Origin: DATAEK01 sp036258055
GTDB lineage: Bacteria > Acidobacteriota > Vicinamibacteria > Vicinamibacterales > 2-12-FULL-66-21
DNA length: 16,976 nucleotides
Assembly (NCBI GenBank): GCA_036258055.1
Contig: DATAEK010000181.1
Span: 1-16,976, forward strand
Direction of reading: 5' to 3'
Shown: in pieces, positions 14,590 to 16,976 of the stretch
How positions within the stretch are numbered: the first letter of the stretch is position 1
Layout of the letters: each line of letters starts with the position of its first letter
Position numbers and translations under genes: made by a program
Notes under the pieces: generated by a model
Told to the model about the DNA's origin: nothing
The model's database searches: none
The model's input: the letters and a program-made list of their open reading frames with translations, nothing else

Positions 14590-16976
14590 CGAGATCGTCC
14601 CCCGTGGCTCGCCCTGATGTCGCACACCAGGGCCTTCGACTCCATGATTCGCACGTTGGGTTCCTCCGAGATGGCCACGAGGTCGTTGACGACGTCACCG
14701 CGGACGAGGCCACGGTGGCCGAAGTGATAGGGCAGTCCCACCTGGTGGAGTGTGCGGCCGTGCACGACGAGCGGCCGTATCCGTGACGTCACCAGCGCGC
14801 GAGCCTCGATCGCGCCGCGCGGAGTTGATACCGTGACCCACCCGCCGTTCGAGACACCGATCGACTCGGCGAGCTCCGGAGAGATCTCGCAGAAGAGCTC
14901 GGGCTGGAGCTCCGCAAGATGCGTGAGCGTGCGCGTCATTCCCCCTGCCGTGTGATGTTCCGTGAGCCGATACGTCGTCAGCACGTGTGGATACGACTCG
15001 TCGCCGCTCCCGGCAGCGTATCGATTGTCGTGACGAGCCTTCGGATCAGCCGCGGGGTTCGTCTGTTGCGCGTAGAGCCGATTGGTGACGGGTGACTCGA
15101 GCGGTTCGTAGTGGGTGGGCAATGGACCGTCTTTGAGACCGCTCGGGACCCAGATCCAGCCGACCCCGTCAGCGTGCATGATGAACGGCTGATCGCCGGC
15201 AATCCCCGCGTCGCCCTGTGCATCATCCGGTGGTTGATACGACGGCGCCTTCGTTTTCGCAAAGTCGGGCGTATCCAGTCCGGTCCACGTCTGCTTCGCA
15301 TCGTCCCACCAGACGAGCTTTTTGCGATCGCTCCACGGGCGCCCGTCGGGTCTGGCAGACGCGCGGTTGTAGAGGATCCGCCGATCGTCGGGCCACGCGA
15401 ATCCCCACCCATGCCCGTACGCGTCCTGTGACTGCCGCTCGGCGGCCCGGTTGCGGTGTGGTTCCGGGTGAACGCCGGAATAGATCCAGCAGCCGCACGC
15501 CGTGGAACCGTCGGCCGCGAGCGCGCTGAAGCCCGGCACGACCTTGCCGTCCGCAACCGTGCGGCCGTTGATCTCCTGCAGCACTTCGGCGATATCAGGC
15601 TCGTCGTGGGGGCCTTCGGTCCGGTACGTCCACGTCAGTGCGTTGAGCGCCGCGTTCGCTGGATGTGGATTGCGCGCCGCCATCGCTTTCAGCCGGAAAC
15701 CGAGGTGGTACACGAACCACGCTTCGCTCCGCGCATCGCCGGGCGCTTCCACGGCTTTCTCGTGCCACTGCAGCATTCGCTGGGTATTCGTGAAGCAGCC
15801 GTCCTTCTCTGCGTGAGCAGCGGCGGGGAAGAAGAACACTTCCGTCGCGACATCCTCAGTGCGGAGCTCGCCGCGCCGGACTTCGGGGGAGTCCAGCCAG
15901 AACGATGCCGTTTCCGTCTCGACCATGTCGCGGACGACGAGCCAGCGGAGGTTCGCGAGCGCACGACGTTCGAGCCTGGAGTTCGGCGCGCCAACGGCAG
16001 GGTTCTGACCCATCACGAACAGCCCTTCGAGCGGTCCGCGGCCGTCGGCCATCTGCAGCCAGTAGCCGAAGTGCGAGTGATCGCCGCTGATTCGCGGCAG
16101 CCACCCGAACCCGAAGTCGCTTTCGCGCGTCGCCGCGTCGCCGTACCAAGCCTTCAACAGCGACACGATGTATTTGTCGACGTTGTGCCACCAGCCGGTA
16201 TTCGAACGGTGTCTGCGGATATAGCGCTCGAGCGATTGCGAATCGCTGCCGAGCTCGGGCATCGGGAGGTAGCCGGGCAACAGGTCGAACAGGGTCGGGA
16301 TGTCCGTCGATCCCTGGATCGATGCGTGGCCGCGGAGCGCGAGGATGCCGCCGCCGGGTCGTCCGATGTTCCCGAGCAGGAGTTGCAGAATCGCGGCGGT
16401 GCGGATGATCTGGACGCCCACGGAATGCTGCGTCCATCCGACGGCGTAGCAGATGGCTCCCGTGCGATCGGGTCCCGACGCGCCACAGAACACCTCCGCG
16501 ACTCGGTGGAACGCATCGCGTGGAACGCCGCAGCTCTCTTCGACGAGCTCCGGCGTGTAGCGTCGATAGTGACGCTTCAGGATCTGAAAGACACATCGTG
16601 GATGCTGCAGCGTGGGGTCGCGGTGCGGCTTGTCGAACTTCTGTGCCTCTCCGCCGCGGCTCTTGCCGTGTTCGCCGGGTGCGCCGCTGTGCGCCGCGTC
16701 CTGGTCTGACGACGACGATCCCTCGTACGCCCACGACTCGGGCGAGTATTTCCGCTGCGAGGCGTCCCAGCCGGAGAAAAACCCGTCGAGGTCCTCGGTG
16801 TCGCGGAATTCCGGTCCGATGATCGTCGCGGCGTTCGTGTAGTGGACGACGTAATCGCGGAACTCGAGATTGTTCGAGAGGACGTAGTTCACCAGCGCGC
16901 CGAGGAAGACGATGTCGCTGCCGGCGCGCAGCGGAACCCAGAGGTCGGCCATCGCCGAGGTTCGCGAGAACCGCGG
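14586..16976 (-). CDS. Formate dehydrogenase alpha subunit (FdnG/FdoG type), C-terminal 796 residues
   Basis: This is a partial gene whose N-terminus lies beyond the right edge; the frame is still open at 16976 and the visible part begins PRFSRTSAMADLWVPLRAG, as in FDH-N alpha after the Sec/Cys region. Visible marks are GRPGGGILALRGHASIQGS (molybdopterin fold), VMGQNPAVGAPNSRLER, DMVETETASFWLDSPE, AEKDGCFTNTQRMLQW, and a C-terminal MopB domain ending near GHRGLVRGDVVNDLVAI. It oxidises formate to CO2 at a bis-MGD molybdenum or tungsten site, normally in the periplasm after Tat export. The [4Fe-4S] motif, Tat signal and the Sec/Cys metal ligand are outside the window. A polar, Ser/Gly-rich insert sits at about 16650-16730. 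The TGA overlaps the beta ATG. Confidence 0.93.
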   Translation of the reverse strand, partial: PRFSRTSAMADLWVPLRAGSDIVFLGALVNYVLSNNLEFRDYVVHYTNAATIIGPEFRDTEDLDGFFSGWDASQRKYSPESWAYEGSSSSDQDAAHSGAPGEHGKSRGGEAQKFDKPHRDPTLQHPRCVFQILKRHYRRYTPELVEESCGVPRDAFHRVAEVFCGASGPDRTGAICYAVGWTQHSVGVQIIRTAAILQLLLGNIGRPGGGILALRGHASIQGSTDIPTLFDLLPGYLPMPELGSDSQSLERYIRRHRSNTGWWHNVDKYIVSLLKAWYGDAATRESDFGFGWLPRISGDHSHFGYWLQMADGRGPLEGLFVMGQNPAVGAPNSRLERRALANLRWLVVRDMVETETASFWLDSPEVRRGELRTEDVATEVFFFPAAAHAEKDGCFTNTQRMLQWHEKAVEAPGDARSEAWFVYHLGFRLKAMAARNPHPANAALNALTWTYRTEGPHDEPDIAEVLQEINGRTVADGKVVPGFSALAADGSTACGCWIYSGVHPEPHRNRAAERQSQDAYGHGWGFAWPDDRRILYNRASARPDGRPWSDRKKLVWWDDAKQTWTGLDTPDFAKTKAPSYQPPDDAQGDAGIAGDQPFIMHADGVGWIWVPSGLKDGPLPTHYEPLESPVTNRLYAQQTNPAADPKARHDNRYAAGSGDESYPHVLTTYRLTEHHTAGGMTRTLTHLAELQPELFCEISPELAESIGVSNGGWVTVSTPRGAIEARALVTSRIRPLVVHGRTLHQVGLPYHFGHRGLVRGDVVNDLVAISEEPNVRIMESKALVCDIRASHGGRSR

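Noticed and set aside
15456..16709. A 417-codon plus-strand open frame opposite formate dehydrogenase alpha
   Set aside because: It is antisense to the conserved molybdopterin protein and shows no motif of its own.

Overview
The window is GC-rich, densely coded bacterial DNA with no rRNA, tRNA, CRISPR array, transposase or phage gene. The gene style suggests a member of the Acidobacteriota, perhaps the Vicinamibacteria: a soluble Ser/Thr kinase joined to a TolB-like domain and TPRs, many GTG/TTG starts, and short GC-rich palindromic intergenic repeats. That placement is inference; no marker gene is present.

Layout from left to right. (1) Positions 59-216 hold repeat-like palindromic DNA. It is followed by a minus-strand exported protein, probably an outer-membrane barrel, with His/Met-rich ends. 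(2) Diverging from it on the plus strand are a PknB-type kinase-TolB-TPR protein and, with no gap, a thioredoxin-reductase-like flavoprotein. (3) A 375-base spacer carries a cluster of GGTCCAAT half-sites and a sigma70-like promoter in front of a MocR/PdxR-type regulator (GntR helix-turn-helix plus PLP aminotransferase fold). (4) A 38-bp inverted repeat of degenerate 7-mers follows, then three plus-strand genes packed as an operon: a divergent Lgt paralogue, a 100-residue two-helix membrane protein, and a radical SAM protein of the COG1964/MJ0619 family, the family that contains archaeal tetraether lipid synthase (Tes). (5) A hairpin separates these from a minus-strand block running to the right edge. 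In transcription order the block holds a formate dehydrogenase alpha subunit (N-terminus outside the window), a four-cluster Fe-S beta subunit, a GT4 glycosyltransferase, a glycogen-debranching-type glucosidase, and an NrfD-type membrane subunit.

Working together: the right-hand block reads as a membrane-bound, quinone-linked formate dehydrogenase (catalytic subunit, electron-transfer subunit, NrfD anchor) with a glycan-handling pair inserted between the beta and membrane subunits. The middle operon is the most novel part. A lipid-handling membrane enzyme without the usual Lgt residues, a small membrane protein and a Tes-like radical SAM enzyme together suggest a lipid-modifying pathway. Because Acidobacteriota are known for membrane-spanning and branched ether-type lipids, a role in such lipids is a reasonable hypothesis, but the sequence alone does not prove it.
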